Both the position numbers and the translations under genes were made by a program. The notes below the pieces were generated by a model. That model made no database searches, was not told where the DNA came from, and saw only the letters and a program-made list of their open reading frames with translations. DNA of 64,000 nt, taken from Phalacrocorax aristotelis (taxonomy: Eukaryota; Chordata; Aves; Suliformes; Phalacrocoracidae). The stretch is from NCBI RefSeq assembly GCF_949628215.1, contig NC_134280.1, forward strand, positions 45,906,621 to 45,970,620, in the 5' to 3' direction. Below, in pieces: positions 13,100 through 26,050 of the stretch; position 1 is the first letter of the stretch; the number at the start of each line of letters is the position of its first letter.

Positions 13100-13760
13100 T
13101 TTTGGGTGTGTTTGGGTTTTTTTAATTATTTTTAATATCAGAAAGCGTAGCTATTCTTAATCTCCATGTTCAAGGGGAAGGAAGAGGAAGAGTCAGTAAG
13201 GGCAAAAGACTGCTTTAAAATAAATATATATAGTTTAATATTTTTTCATTTAATTTGGAAGGTCTTTTAGTTTTAAAAAATCAGAGTAATATAAAATAGT
13301 CGTTCTGAAACAAAGCTATCATAAACTGATTTGAATCAAAGTTCTAGTTGCAATTTGCAACAAAATAAAAATTATTCATTTTGTAGTCTTTCTCTTTTTT
13401 TTTTTTAAGAAACAAAAAAGTAAACTAAATGGTTTTGGTAAATATTCTTGAAGAAGAACATTAATTTGCATCCAATTACATAGCTGACCAAGGGCATGAA
13501 TTCCTAATGAATCTTTGACGTGATCATTGATTTAACCATGTCCTCCTTAGCAAAGATGAGCTTCTCTGGGTATGGTCCAGGAGACAGGAGTCAGAGAATG
13601 ACCTATTTCCATTGCAATTGCTTGATTAATCCTGAGCAGTTTTCTGATGAGTTTTCCATTCATCAACATATCTGAACCTTTTCCCTCACTGAAAATCAAA
13701 AATGAAAATGTGATGAAAGCCAAACAGATAAATTATACTAATGCGATATGCCTCAATTTT
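13100..13760. promoter_or_regulatory. AT-rich candidate conserved element with octamer and TAAT sites
   Basis: The block is AT-rich, contains no visible repeat and has many homeodomain cores. At 13,459-13,480 a perfect octamer (ATTTGCAT, 13,464-13,471) is fused to a TTAAT on its left and followed by CAATTAC on its right. Further sites include TTGATTAATC near 13,623-13,633 and GTGATCATTGATTTAA near 13,519-13,536. Such composition is common in conserved enhancers near developmental transcription factors, but it also arises in neutral AT-rich DNA. The call is inference only. Confidence 0.3.
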
Positions 13761-15304
13761 TTGGCGGCTGTTCCTAGAAAATCTGTGTAACTCCCCATTA
13801 CTATATACTTTATACAATATAGCCTAATATGTGGGGTTTGTGAATTTTTTCTACCTTCCTATCTTTCAGGAAGATGTTCAGTGGTCCCAAATGATCCAAA
13901 ATTCACTCATTTAAAAAAAGCAGAGTTGTTTGACTGCTGACAATTTCAAAACCATGGCTCTTTCCAGCACCACTTGCTAGTAGCAAGGAGACCAGGTGCA
14001 CCTTCCTGGGACCTCTCTGTCAGCAGGCAGCAAAATGAGATTCTTCTCAGAAAACATCTTCTTACTTGTTTTTTCAGGTTTTCTGAATGAGTTATTAATT
14101 CAACAAAACTGATAAAAATGCACACAAAAAAAACATTTGGTGTGACTCAGTCCTGCAGAACAGGCTTATTTTGTGCCTTTCTACTTCTGGACTTTAAATC
14201 TGTGAGTTCTTTTCTCCCATTCTTTGCTTTTACTTTTCAGGCTGTAAATGCTTTTGGGAAACAAGAGATTGCCTTTCTCTCCATGTCTAGGATCAATTAG
14301 AGATCTGGCTGGAGCTGTCTGAGCTGAGCTGGGTTTAGATGTAATTTGCAAGTTGGTTCCAAACATTTCCACCCTCCAGTAGCAAAGGGCGATCAGCAAG
14401 CACAGATTTTGTGGGGGGGAAGGCTGTAGACCATGCATTCCCCAGCAGTGCTACTTGTCATAGCACAAAACAACTTGGTGGTGTGACATCACAGCAATTG
14501 GTGCAGCAACGCGCTCTTCCCAACCCTCTCTGCATTAGCAGAGGTCTTCCCAGCCCTCTCTGTAGCTTCCTTTCCTTTTCACCCTCTTTCCCTAGTGGTG
14601 CCTCTGTTGAATATGGTACCCTGTTGACTCATTCCTTAAGGCGTGTCATGCCATAATGATCCTAGTTATTGCTACTGAAACTTTTCTAATAAAGTCATTG
14701 TCATCACTATCAATCACCATTTTTTACCCTTCTATCTCTCTGCTTGGTTACTCCAGCAATGCTGTTCCTAGTTTCACTCCCTATCACAGACCACCAGCAC
14801 CTTCCTGCTGTGATCTGCAGTTGGGGAGTAACCTGGGTCACAGCAGAAATCTCACATACTATGACATGAGACTTTTCCCTGCAGATCCTGAGAAGACACC
14901 TTTGCTCCTGCTGGTGAATTCTCTAACCTTAAGTAGAAAGCAACTTCTCCAAATGAAGTACTTTCCTTGCAAGAATTACCATGGCACTCGGTAATTTCCA
15001 GTGTTTTTTCCAGTGTTTTTTCCCCGACAAAATCCGTTTGTTGGAGAGTGCTGACCATCCAGTTCCCCCAACTATTGCTGCTTGAAAAGTGTTTTCCCTT
15101 CACTTGTCTTCCTGTGGTAGAAGCTTTGGAGGCTTTGCCACAACTTTAAGATACTCCTGGAAATATGTGAAAATGAAGGGAAGAGCAATGAAAATGCAGA
15201 GGCTGGTCCTGCGGTGTGGGAGGTGGCTTAGCAGCATAACTGCAGCACTGTTATCAGTGTCAGTTCTCCCCTTGAACACTTCTGCAGGTCTTTATCCTTG
15301 GTGA
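13761..15304. other. Intergenic DNA with a small tandem duplication
   Basis: No gene is supported. At 14,998-15,021 the 12-base unit CCAGTGTTTTTT occurs twice in perfect tandem. Otherwise unremarkable non-coding sequence. Confidence 0.5.
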
Positions 15305-15500
15305 CATGAAGCACTTTACAAATAATGGTAAATTAACCTTCATAGTCTTGGTCCAAGCTGGGCAAGATTTGTCCCTACAGTACATTTGGAAAAACTGAGG
15401 CATCCAGCAACAAAATAACATTGCCAAGCAATCTTGTGGTAAATTAAAGGGGGAAAAAACAATATTAAAACCTTCACTCTCAACCTCATGATCCAGCCAC
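15305..15500 (-). mobile_element. MIR/CORE-type SINE remnant, antisense
   Basis: The plus strand gives the antisense SINE pattern: 'AAGCACTTTACAAATAATGG' (3' end), 'TACATTTGGAAAAACTGAGGCA' in decayed form (usual ATTTTACAGATGAGGAAACTGAGGCA), 'AATAACATTGCCAAG' (usual AAGTAACTTGCCCAAG) and a decayed tRNA-related part to about 15,500. Divergence is high and the left part of the head is unclear. Confidence 0.65.
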
Positions 15501-16705
15501 GAGCTATTATCTTCCCTTGCTCAAAGAAAATAAAGGCATTATCCTGGATGACATCTCTACTGGTCTCCAAACTTTGTTTTACTGTCCTTTTTGCCTCCTA
15601 AGCCTCACCAAAGTCAAAGATTCCCAATGGACATTTTGAGAAAGCATGGCGGGGGGAGGAATGGAGCAGAGTGGCATTAAGTTTTATCACCCCCTAAACT
15701 GTAATACTTTCCTTTGCGTGCTCTGTTTCTTATTCACACGCTATAAAATATGCCACTTCTAGGCGAGAACATCCTTCCAGTCAACCAGGCCGTGTTTACG
15801 AACTGGAAAAGGCATTTTCTCGCTCCTCACCATAGGGGTGAGACAGAAACATTAACAAGTCGCGTGTGGTTTTCTCTTTCCAGGTTGGGCGATTGGACCT
15901 CTCTTAACACCACAGGGGGTGAAATAGCAATTTAGAGACATTTTATACCTCTGAAGATTTGCAATCAGCAAATTGCCTGGAACATGTTTGATTTCCCCAC
16001 CCGCCTCCCCTCCACAGTGTCTCACCATGGAGCCTCTTGCTAGGGACATCTTGATGTTTGTGGTCTCACAGATTCCTTGCTCAAGCCAAACGCGTTTCTT
16101 GTAGTGCTGGTTCTCAGCCCAGCTTGCTTTACATCATAAATGTAAAAATGTTTAAATGTTTCTTTTATAAAAATAAAAAAAATTTTAAAAGGAAGAAACA
16201 CACAACCAACCTATAAACAGAACATAAAAGCTGTTTAATGGAGTGCATAATGAAGCAGAGAGGAAACAGACTTGCATTGATTTTCCCTGACATTTCACCT
16301 ATTAAATTATAAGCTTCTTAAGGAAGAGTCTGAATTTTTTTTTTCAGTTAATTTAGGTCCTTTAATGAATAACAAAACCACTATTGTCCCCAGCAAGCTG
16401 AGATTGCTTGATAGGCAAGTATCAAAAAGAAACAAGGACCTGGGGTACAGAGACCACCAGGAAAATGTCCTTCCCTGTTTCAAACACCCCTTGGGCCAGT
16501 CGGGAGGTACTTCAGAACTAATGCTGAAAGAAAACCAGGTCAGGGAAAACCATATCTTCCAGACCAAATGAGAAAGTGAGACCTCAGGCCTGGTAACTGA
16601 GCTTTGTGACTTCTTCCATGGCTTTGGGCAAGATGCTCAGACCCCCAGCTACTTGCTCTTGCCCTTTGCGCAACAGAAACAGTGGTGTTGACCCACCTAC
16701 GGGAA

Positions 16706-16719
16706 AGATTAATTAATCT
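16706..16719. promoter_or_regulatory. 14-base palindrome with homeodomain cores
   Basis: AGATTAATTAATCT is a perfect 14-base palindrome containing overlapping TAAT/ATTA cores, the target type of paired-class homeodomains such as ALX4. Binding is inferred only, since such words also occur by chance in AT-rich DNA. Confidence 0.25.
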
Positions 16720-18756
16720 CACAGGGTCTTTTGAAGGCAGTGTTCACTCTGAGAATTCATCTGGAAGTCCTCATGCAGTAGTTGAGAAAAACTATAAAGC
16801 ACACCGCTTAGCTGGAAACTGAGGAGTAAAGGGCTGCCTGTGCGGCAGCAGGGAGATGCTTAACGAGGGACGAGATGAAAAAAATAGCAACGCAGCAGGA
16901 AAGCGAAAAAACAATGTGGGATTCATTCTTTTGGGCACAGATGACTTTTTTTTAATGTAAACTCAGCCTCACAAGTCAGTGTTTGCTGTAGCAAAGCCAC
17001 TCTCACTCAGGCAGGCATGGAGCCCAGCATGAAGGTGCACCTGGCTGAGTGCAGGGATGCTCAGGGAGGTCGGGGCAAGGGCGGGAGCCCCACACAGTGA
17101 TGGTGACAGTGACAGTGATGGTGACAGCACAGCCGCCCCAGGGGAAAGCAGGAGGCACAGCACGGCACAGCCAGAAGCCTGGCCGCCCAGCAAATTCCTC
17201 ATTTGAACACAGGTCAACCGGTCAGCCATATTAGGACATGCTTTTTTAAAGCATATTCAGCACTCCAAAATAAGGGGAAATTTTTGAGAGGTCATTGGTT
17301 TCCATGCAGACACCAAATGCACGCATTCCCAGGGCAGTCCAGTGTGCAGGGGGCTGTCTCACTGCCTGTACCATGCCACAGCATCTGCTCTGCAGTCACT
17401 AGGCATGATCATTCCCTATTTTGTCTCCTATATGACTACTCAGCGGCAGCTGCACTGCGCTAAAACTGAAGATTTGACTTATCAGCAGGTTAGAGAAGCC
17501 CGGGCAAAGCCTTGAAATCAGCAATATTGTTTCAGGAAAAAACAGCTTCTTAAAAATGTGGGGTTCTTTTCACAGTGAATGTTAGAAAAAAGACAAAGGC
17601 TTTTTGATCATAATTCTGCTAAAAAGAGCAAATTTCACACTGCCGTTGGCAGTGCCACGTCCTCGATGTGTTAGTTTGCCTTGGGAGCCTCATTTGTAAC
17701 CCTGCAGAGATGTTCAAGTCTGAGGTGATGACTGTCCTCCCCTGACTCCTGGGGTTTGTTGCTCACACGGGTGACACAGCAGAGTGCAACAAATTCGTCT
17801 TGTGAGATATGTGATCTTTAGGGTCTGGAAGCACCACACAAAATCTGGTTGAAAGGATTTTCTTCACACAGATACAAGTTCTCCTCCAAGCCTCACAGAG
17901 CAAACCAAGGCACATGGGATGGGATAGGAACACTAGTTGATGTAACTCTAACTTAACTCTGTCGTGGGCATCTGCATGCTCCAAAAACCATCCAGTACAG
18001 CAATACTGCTCTTCTGGTTCACCATGTGCAAGCAACTCATTTGAGTTCTTATGACTAAATAACCTCAAAGCGCTGTAAATCAGGCAAACTTTATGGAAAA
18101 ATAAAGCAAAGAATTGTTCCAGAAAGCTCGTTATGTCACCAGACAACACCAGCCTTCCTCAAAGACATGTTTCTGCACTTCTGGAGACCTTGGTGGCCCA
18201 GCAGTACAGGGCATGTGGGCTGTGCCACCACTCCTCCACACCACATGTGCGATCACACAGGTGGGCAGTGATGCTGCCCCCAGCCTGGATGCAGGGAGTG
18301 GCACCAAGCAGGGACATCATGGGGGCCGATGTTCCCGGGGGTCTCTCACAGCAAGCCCGCCAGGCAGCACACCCGCTCATGGGAGCATGGGTTTTGCCAC
18401 CAGACCCCAGGTGCAACGCGTAGCTGTCACGTGCTGCAGGTTGGCAAGGGTTCACCAGACACAGCAGCACGGCACGGCACAAAAGCTGGAGTGCTCAGCT
18501 ATGCGACAGGCCACTGCTTTGTTTGTTTTCACATAACTTCTTAAACTTATTAGGAGGCTGGGGAAAGGAGCCATTGTTTTGCTTTGGCTGTAAGGTCCTG
18601 GATGCTTTGCTTCCAGGCCTCCTTCCCAGTGATCCCAGCAATAAGGACAGATCGAAGGAAGTCAGTGCCTTAGGAAATTTACAGTTGGGGCCTGGAAGAG
18701 AAGACTGTCTTCTCAGGAGAAAAAAGAAAAAGTGATAGTAATGCAAATCAGAATAT

Positions 18757-18790
18757 GTATGTGTGTGAGTGTATGTATACACACACATAC
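18757..18790. repeat. TG/CA inverted repeat
   Basis: GTATGTGTGTG (18,757-18,767) and CACACACATAC (18,780-18,790) are exact reverse complements separated by 12 bases, giving a possible hairpin. It probably arose from adjacent TG and CA microsatellite runs. Confidence 0.7.
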
Positions 18791-20499
18791 AAATGCTGGT
18801 TTTTGAATTTCTGTGTAGTTTTGTCTGCATTCATTTATTCCTGTATTTATTTTAAGGTTCAGGTAGACAGAGGCAATTAAAGAGTTTTCCTCCCACACAC
18901 ACCTCACTAGCTATAATGAGGGAATAGCTCCACCATAATTAAAGATGAAGATTCACTGTTTCACAGCCAACTTTTCTAAGTGCTTCAAAAATCCACATGC
19001 TTACTCAGACTTTCTTGAAAATTGCTTGCCTAGAGGGCTTCTGGGGAAGAGCTGCAGTGCAGCCTCCTGTCTTTGAATAAGCAGACACCCCCCAGACGAT
19101 GCAGCAACAGCATTGCACCCTTCTCACGGAGGTATCTGCACAGCTGTAACTTGTATCTCCTCTTTGGTCCTGCCCACCGTCTCACTCATTTAGGACTCAG
19201 GTGGTGCCTGATCTTGTCCACTACCCCTTTTTTTTAAAAAAATAAAAATCTGTATTTTAGGAGCTCTTCGAGTTATAAATTGAACCACAAGACCAGGGGT
19301 GGCCTGTAAGTCCAGGCAAAGGGGAAGTTGCTTTTCACAGCTGGGTCAGGCTAGTGCAGGTGCTGGTTGGTGGCTGGTTTATGCGGAATGGCTGCTGCTT
19401 CCCAGGAACCTGTGGAAATCACCATCGCAAGCTTTCCATGATACTGTTTCCCCTCTTCCCTTTCCTTTGGCAGGAGACACTCAGCCCATCATTCCTGGGC
19501 AGCAAAACCCAGGTTTGCCCATGCTGAGGTGAGCCTGGAGGTCCCATGTCAAATCAGCGAGCCCAAGCAGGGCCACAATGTATCTGCCAAAGCCTCGGAC
19601 TTCCCTGCTCTTCAACACATTTGCAGAGTCCTGGGTGGCAGTGCACGTCAATTCTGAAGTACAATGCCTTGGGGAACAAATTCAGGTATCCCTCCACCCA
19701 GTGATTTTGAGACTTTCTTTGTAGGCTCTTTAAAATTAGGGGATCTGCCTGCATGACCCAGGGACCCCTGCAGAAGCTTTGCTTTAAAAGCAACATTTCT
19801 GATTCCATAACTAAAATTTCAAAATCTACTAAAACATACCTGTTGACTCAGATTTTATATTATCCAGAGGAAAATCGTTAAGCAGAAAGTTGTTATTTTA
19901 GAGCAATATAACAGTGCCTCATGCCTTTTATCCATTCCTGGACAAGAAGAATGTGTGTCATATTAAAAAAAAAAAAAAAAAAAGAGGCAAATTGCCTGTC
20001 TGCGAGGACTCAGCCAGGCAACAACATGAAGCAAAGGTTCACATGAGGCAGGTCAACCACAAAATACTGTAGTTTGGGGGAACAGGAAAAATCGGACATC
20101 AGGTCAATTCTACCATGTGACCTTTCTTAGAGTGATTGTAATAAACTTCAGATGATATTTTAGGGCGTACAGAAAAAATAAGTGGAATGCAGACAAGAAT
20201 AAACATCAGAAATATGTTTAACCTGAAGCACAGAGGTCTGGCATGCCCTTCTCATTTTCACTAAAAAGAAAATCCCCAAATAAACACAGTGATGGTGCCA
20301 TCACATATCTCCCTTTTTACTCCTGTGCCCCATGAAGGCCCAGGGCTTTCTTTGTGATCACAATGGTTTTACCTTTCCTCTCTGTTTTGAGACTTTCTGG
20401 GGGTTGAGTTTAAATGAATTTAGCATTACAGCAGGCATATATTGCACCTCTCATACCGCTACTGGAACCAAAGCAATGTATTAAAAACAGGAGCCTTAT

Positions 20500-20720
20500 T
20501 CTGTGCTGTTTTGGGGGGAAAGTAAAATTAGTTATTTCATGGAATTATAATTAAATTGGAGTGAAGTAATTAATTAAATTAAATTGATACAGTTGGACTT
20601 AATCTACCAGGTAATAAAAATGCAAATATTAAAAATAGAGTGGAAGGAAGGGAAAGTCCTCATTTCTTTTTATGCTATTACATGTTTGTTTCACAAGAAA
20701 CATTGTGCTTTCATTAATAT
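20500..20720. promoter_or_regulatory. AT-rich block with a P2 homeodomain dimer site
   Basis: The stretch contains TAATTAATTA at 20,567-20,576, which is a TAAT-NN-ATTA (P2) arrangement, plus more TTAAATT and ATAATTAAATT words. Homeodomain binding is known for such dimeric sites. Whether this one is used is unknown. Confidence 0.25.
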
Positions 20721-23700
20721 TGGTATACTTCTTTCCTTCATGCCATAAAATTCTGTGTCTCCAGAGGCATAACTGCATTTTCTATCTCAGCCATAGCTCT
20801 CTTTCAGAGGTGCATGAGAGGCTCACTGTGCTGCTAGTGATGTGTTAAGTGCATCTGGAAGTTTATAGTTAAACGGGTACCATTTCCAAAGCACAGTACT
20901 AGACTTTGTGCCAAGTGACAGGCTTATTACTTTTATTATTTGCTATTATCGGCTTCCTTGCAAAGGTGCATACATCTAAATACACTGTAGCATTTCCAAA
21001 TGCCTTTTGGGGAGCTGGATTGTGTTCATGGATGCTTAGGAGGTGAAGGCTGCTTGGATGGTTAACGTGAGAGACAGTTTATGACAGCTGCCATTCTCCT
21101 TAAAGCAGCTGGGCTGAATGCTGAGGGACTGGAAGCACACCGGGAAGGAGGTATCCTGAAAAAATATCAGACAGCAAAATCCATTTGGAAACAATAGGTG
21201 TCTTCTCAAGAACGCCTTTGACCTGACACCGAACTGAACCTTTAACCACTAAATTGGGTGAGTTGGTCCAGGGCTAAAGGTGAAGCTGAGGCACTTGAGA
21301 CCCACATGGTTTGGGAAATTATCTAATTAGGACTTTTCAGCAGTGACGTCAAAAGGAGTTCCTGATTCCACAGCTGGTTTGTAACTGGTAAGGTTTTTGT
21401 GAAGGATCAAGAGGTCTGAAAGGTCAACCGGTCCCTGAAAGCTGGTCTGTTCTCTTCCCTATTGTGTCCTGTGCCCCCTGCTTCAGGACCCCTAAGATGC
21501 TAGCAGCAACTAAAACAAATGACAAAAATAGTTTATTTATCTTTTCTTTCCTAGTGCACTGCTAGGAAGAAACATTTCCAGACTATGGCAATTGTCAGTC
21601 GTAGAAGAGGAAGTTCAAACATAATCAAAACCACTGATGCATCCTGAACTCCCCAGGCCACAGCTGTTGGCTGAATGGCGTTGCTCCTGGCTTCACAGGC
21701 ATGAACCTGGTTGGTGTCACAGAACTGACCAGGGTCCCCTTTGTGGTGGCCCAGAGATGCCTGCAGCTGCTGGAGAGGTTATTAGCCCTGTTGTGGTTTG
21801 CAGGGATGAGTATGGACAAATTAATGATAAATGCCATGTGATGCTTCTCTTTAAGCTCTAACTCTCATGCCAGATAGCAGCCTTCTTGACACTGTTACAG
21901 TCCATCCATCCTCCTCTACTGGCTAGTTGCAGGCTACTAGTGTTAACTGGCTTTTCAAAACCTCTCTCTTGCACCTCTCTCACAAAGATCCACACAACCA
22001 CACTGCAGGGTGCAGGTCTCTATATCATAGCATCTCACTGTCAGCATGGACTTCTCCAATCTATACCCAAAGAAAGACTTCTGCAGCTAACCGTGTCTTG
22101 CCCTCTATCCCAGATTTCTAAATCCTCTTTCCTGAGGTGCTTATTTTTCACTCAACCTGCGGATTTACAATGCATGGGTCCAGCAGGAGATGATTGCAAA
22201 GAAAAGATATGTGACAACTGAGCACAGGACTGTAATTACACAAGCTGTAATTGAAAAGACCATCTGAGTAGCTCTTTGGAGTACTGAACAGTTGAGGGAC
22301 CATGACCACCCTGGAAAAGGAGAACACCATGTCAGAGAGGCCTTAAGCCTAAAAGCTTTGGGCAGAAGATGGAGGTTGGTTTTAGGAATCTCATTTCCCC
22401 TTCCTTTTCTTCTCATTTGGCCTCTTCCATATACTTTATGTCCTCCCTTCACTTCTCTCTTTTTAATGCCTTTGCTGCGTTAGAGGCAAATGTTGAGTAA
22501 ACGGTTCTTTGTATATTCTTCAGAGAAGGACTACTTTGTTCTTTCTCTGCCTTAACAGGCCCTGGGATCTCTGGGTAGCATGCCTCCTGCTCTCTATGAC
22601 TAACACAGTTTGGAAGGAACAACACACCATCTCAGATGACTTTTTCCACAGTGGAAATGACTGGATCTGTAACACTGGAACACAAAAACAGGCAGCTTGA
22701 GTATCCTTCTAAGGCCAGACCCAATGTTCAGTGGAGCAAGTTCTTATTAAGGGTGAAAATTTCTCTCTGAAATTCAGCCAATTGAGAGAAGAGGTATCCA
22801 AGGCTGTGGCTTTTGTGTGCAATGGAGCATGACAGAGAGACCCCCAACCTCCCCCAGTCCCTGGCAGTGGGCACACATGCACAATGTGGCATGGATCCAG
22901 GACAAAGCATAGCTTCTGAAGAAGCAGAGCAGTGTCTCTGCAGTGTTACTTCCAGGCCAACATGGCTACGTTACTTCCACATTCAGCACTCATTTGTACA
23001 GAGCCAGCTTCTGCCTCTCCATGTGCAAACAGGTACTCCTGGTCCTGTTACCCAAACAACATTTATGAGGGTGATCAAATCATGCTAGTGACCATCAGCT
23101 TTGGGAATCCAACAAAATAAACCCTGTATATATCTAACCCATCCCCAGCACACCTGCCCAGCTGGAGGCCTATCTTCCTTAGTCATGTGTGTTAAAGCTT
23201 GGGCCCATCAAAGCTTCTCACCGACTTCAGTGGAGGCAAGAGTTGTCTCTAAGCTGTCACTCTTCTTGCAAGTGCATTCCTGAAGGTGTTTCTTTCTAGT
23301 TTCTCCTGCATATGAAGGAACACTGCCCCACTATTGCTCCTTGTAATTGGGTTGAGATAGCTCTAGGGCTAAGAATAGAAATGAAATATCAAAACTAGGT
23401 CCCAAGGCACAAATGGAAATAGCAAGGCATTGTCTTCTGATTGTGGATCTGTCTTAGTACCTGGGGACTAGGTCTCCATTTCACAGAGACTGTCATCATA
23501 ACCATCAATCTGAACTCATCAACTCTGAGTAGGTCTTGAAGAATGGGCCCAGAGATGAGGGTACAATACCAAGGTGGGTCTAACCTTACCCTCCTGGTTT
23601 TGCTCTGTGGATGGGAATTTGACTTCTGGGAACATCAGAGGGGTACCTTTGGGCAACATTTAACTACAGAATGATCAAATCAACTATCTGCTTAAATTCT

Positions 23701-25546
23701 GCAAGATTAAAATTTCAGATTTTAAAAGGCAAAAGCAAGGCAAAACCATGAAGGTAGATAAAGAAAAATTAAAAAGAATCTGAAGGGAGCATTTTCCAAA
23801 ACAGATGCTTGTACTGCAGCAGTGGCCAGTAGCTTCTTTTTGTCAGATCTTTCTTGGCTTTTGTACTCCCATGTTAGCTCTGGCTGTTCTGCCTTAGGTG
23901 ATGGTGTTGGGGAGACCCATAAGACTGAGTTATATAAGATGGCCATCGGCAGAACTGCTGATATTTACCCAGATGAGGATTTTTCTTGTATGTTGACTTC
24001 CAAGATACTCAAAAAATGCAGTGAGTGGGGGAAAGGCAGGAAGCTGCTTCTATAATTCTGAGCCCCAACCATCAGTCTCGTTTTTCTCCACCCTTGAGCA
24101 AAGATATTTCCCAGCTGCCACAAGCCAAAGTTACATGTTCATGTGTATGAAGGGATGCCAAAGACAAAGTAGCATCTTCCACCACAGGTGGATTTAACTC
24201 AGTTCAGGCCCAGTTTTGAAGGAGCTGAACATCCTTCATTTCCAGCTGAAAGCATTGACCAGCCAGCAAAACAGAGGCCGTAATGCATCAGATGATGTTA
24301 CTCCGTGTCTGGTACTGATGGTTAAGCACTGCCTAGTAAGTGTGCTATACAAATCAGGGACATGGAAAAAGCCACAAATGAGATACTAAGAGTGAATGTG
24401 GGAGGTAACATATTGATTCTGTCTTCATGTTCAGAGCTCTTTCTTTAAGTGCTATTAGGTAGGCTGCTGAATCTCCTGCTGGATTTTTTTTTGTAAAAAG
24501 ACACTCTCTGGAAGCAAAGTCTCAGCAGCTTTTGCAGCCAATACAAGGGTAGGTTTCTGAATGGTCTCTGAGTTACAAACTCAGGCAAGAAAATAAATGT
24601 TAAAGAGAGTCAGCAGAATGGCACCTCACCCTCACTAGTGTTTGGGAAGGTCCCCTGCAGTTTCCTAGGGTGAAAAAGAGAGAAATAGGCTTGAAGCCCA
24701 TCTGCTTCCATTCACATGCCTAGTACACTGTATGGTCTATGTTCTAGGAGGCATTTGCAGCCCCTTGGATAGGGACTCCCATTTCCCCTGCCACAGCGGG
24801 GATGTGCCTGCCATTGGGTGACTGGGGAAAGCAGAAAAAATTGCATGCCCAAGAACAAGCCACTTCTTTTCCAAAAGAAACAGCTCCGTGACAGCTCAGA
24901 CAACAGCTGAAGAGAATATGTATGTGGGCATGCATGTGTGTGTGTACACATATATGCTCACATAATCACCCCCACCAGAGCAGTCACCCTCATCACACTA
25001 TGTACCCAATTACCAGTCAAAATGGGGAAGGAAATTCTAGCTAGCTTAGATATCTTGGTGAAAGGCTTTGTTCAGGGCAGTTTCATTCCAGCAAGATTCA
25101 TACAGTCAGATGGTGTCCTTGCTGCATGCCCTAGGCTGCATAACCCCATTTCTATTCCTGCATGCTGTACCCCTATTACCTGGAGAGTCCTCATCCAGAA
25201 TACTCTTCCTCAAAGATCAGCGAAGTGGTGATATACTCTTCACAGCACTAAATCCTGATCACACAGCATAAGAGAGTGAATGAAGACTGGAGAAAACTGG
25301 TTTACATCTCCCTTTCATTCCCCTTCCTTTCTCTCCTTTTTTTTCTTCTTCCCCAGAAATGTCACTCTCCAGCTTTCTAACCCAGAAGCAATCAAGCTGA
25401 AGCAAGATAGCAGGGTGCAGAGGGTGATCTGAGTCAACCCCTTTTATATCAATTTCAGTTTCTGCTGCATGTTCTTGACATTTCAAGACTAATAAAAATC
25501 ACATCAGCTCTCGAAATTAAGTTAAGCCCTTTTGTAAAAATGCAAG
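20721..25546. other. Intergenic DNA, no gene seen
   Basis: No gene is supported. All open frames are short (111 codons or fewer) and none shows a domain. A short alternating TG/TA run lies near 24,918-24,955. Confidence 0.5.
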
Positions 25547-25602
25547 GGGGGTGGGGGAGAAGAAAGGGAAAGGGAAAGAAGAAGAGAAAGGGAAAGTGAA
25601 GG
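25547..25602. repeat. GGGAAA-type purine tract
   Basis: A run of almost pure purine on the plus strand built from GGGAAA and GAAGAA units. The same tract forces lysine- and glutamate-rich spurious reading frames. Confidence 0.75.
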
Positions 25603-25929
25603 AAAAATGCCTTTCGGATTGTATCAATTCCTATAAGAAACATTTTGTTTATCAAGCCATATTCTGCCCTATAAGCAAACACACTGTAGTTATTGCAAAG
25701 CAGAAAAGCTACAAAGATTTTCCCCTCAACCTTTTTTGGTCTTAGGAAACCAAAGTAAAATAGTTCAGACAGCTTTTTTGGTGCATAAGGCAACCCTTGC
25801 TTTTTTTCCTTATCTCTCTCTGTATACTTTTTTCTGCTCATGGATTAGCATGTTGAAAGATCTTCTTTCTTCCTAATGATAGGGTTTCCTAATCATCACA
25901 AATGCAGTTCTTTTTTCTGAGCATTACCC

Positions 25930-26050
25930 ACTTAGATCATGAGTTCTTTGTGCTTTCTTCTCCTGTGTCTGTACACTGCTTAGCACAAAAGAGCTCCAAA
26001 TCTTACTGTGCTACTCATTGCGTTTGCAAAATTATTGAGTAATAACTAAT
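25930..26050 (+). mobile_element. SINE 3' tail of the sauropsid MIR/CORE type
   Basis: The order 'TTAGATCATGAGTTCTTTG', 'TCTGTACACTGCTTAGCACAA', 'GAGCTCCAAATCTTACTG', 'GCTACTCATTGCGTTTGCAAAATTATTGA' follows the well known SINE tail pattern AGACTGTAAGCTCTTTGGGGCAGGG, TGTTTGTACAGCGCCTAGCACAATGGGG, CCTGATC and GGCGCTACCGTAATACAAATAAT, written here in parts. The head is not recognised. Confidence 0.65.

Larger units (their letters stand above)
15501..20499. other. Intergenic DNA, no gene seen
   Basis: No gene is supported. The block includes a GTGACAGT-type minisatellite patch (about 17,095-17,130), a GC-richer part near 18,160-18,480 in which several frames are open at once without any recognisable protein, and a perfect A19 run at 19,965-19,983. 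The A19 run is not preceded by a recognisable retroposed gene or a classical polyadenylation signal placed for one. Confidence 0.5.

Noticed and set aside
19965-19983. A19 run as a retroposon tail
   Set aside because: No recognisable gene-derived or SINE sequence or polyadenylation signal precedes it, and no target-site duplication was seen.
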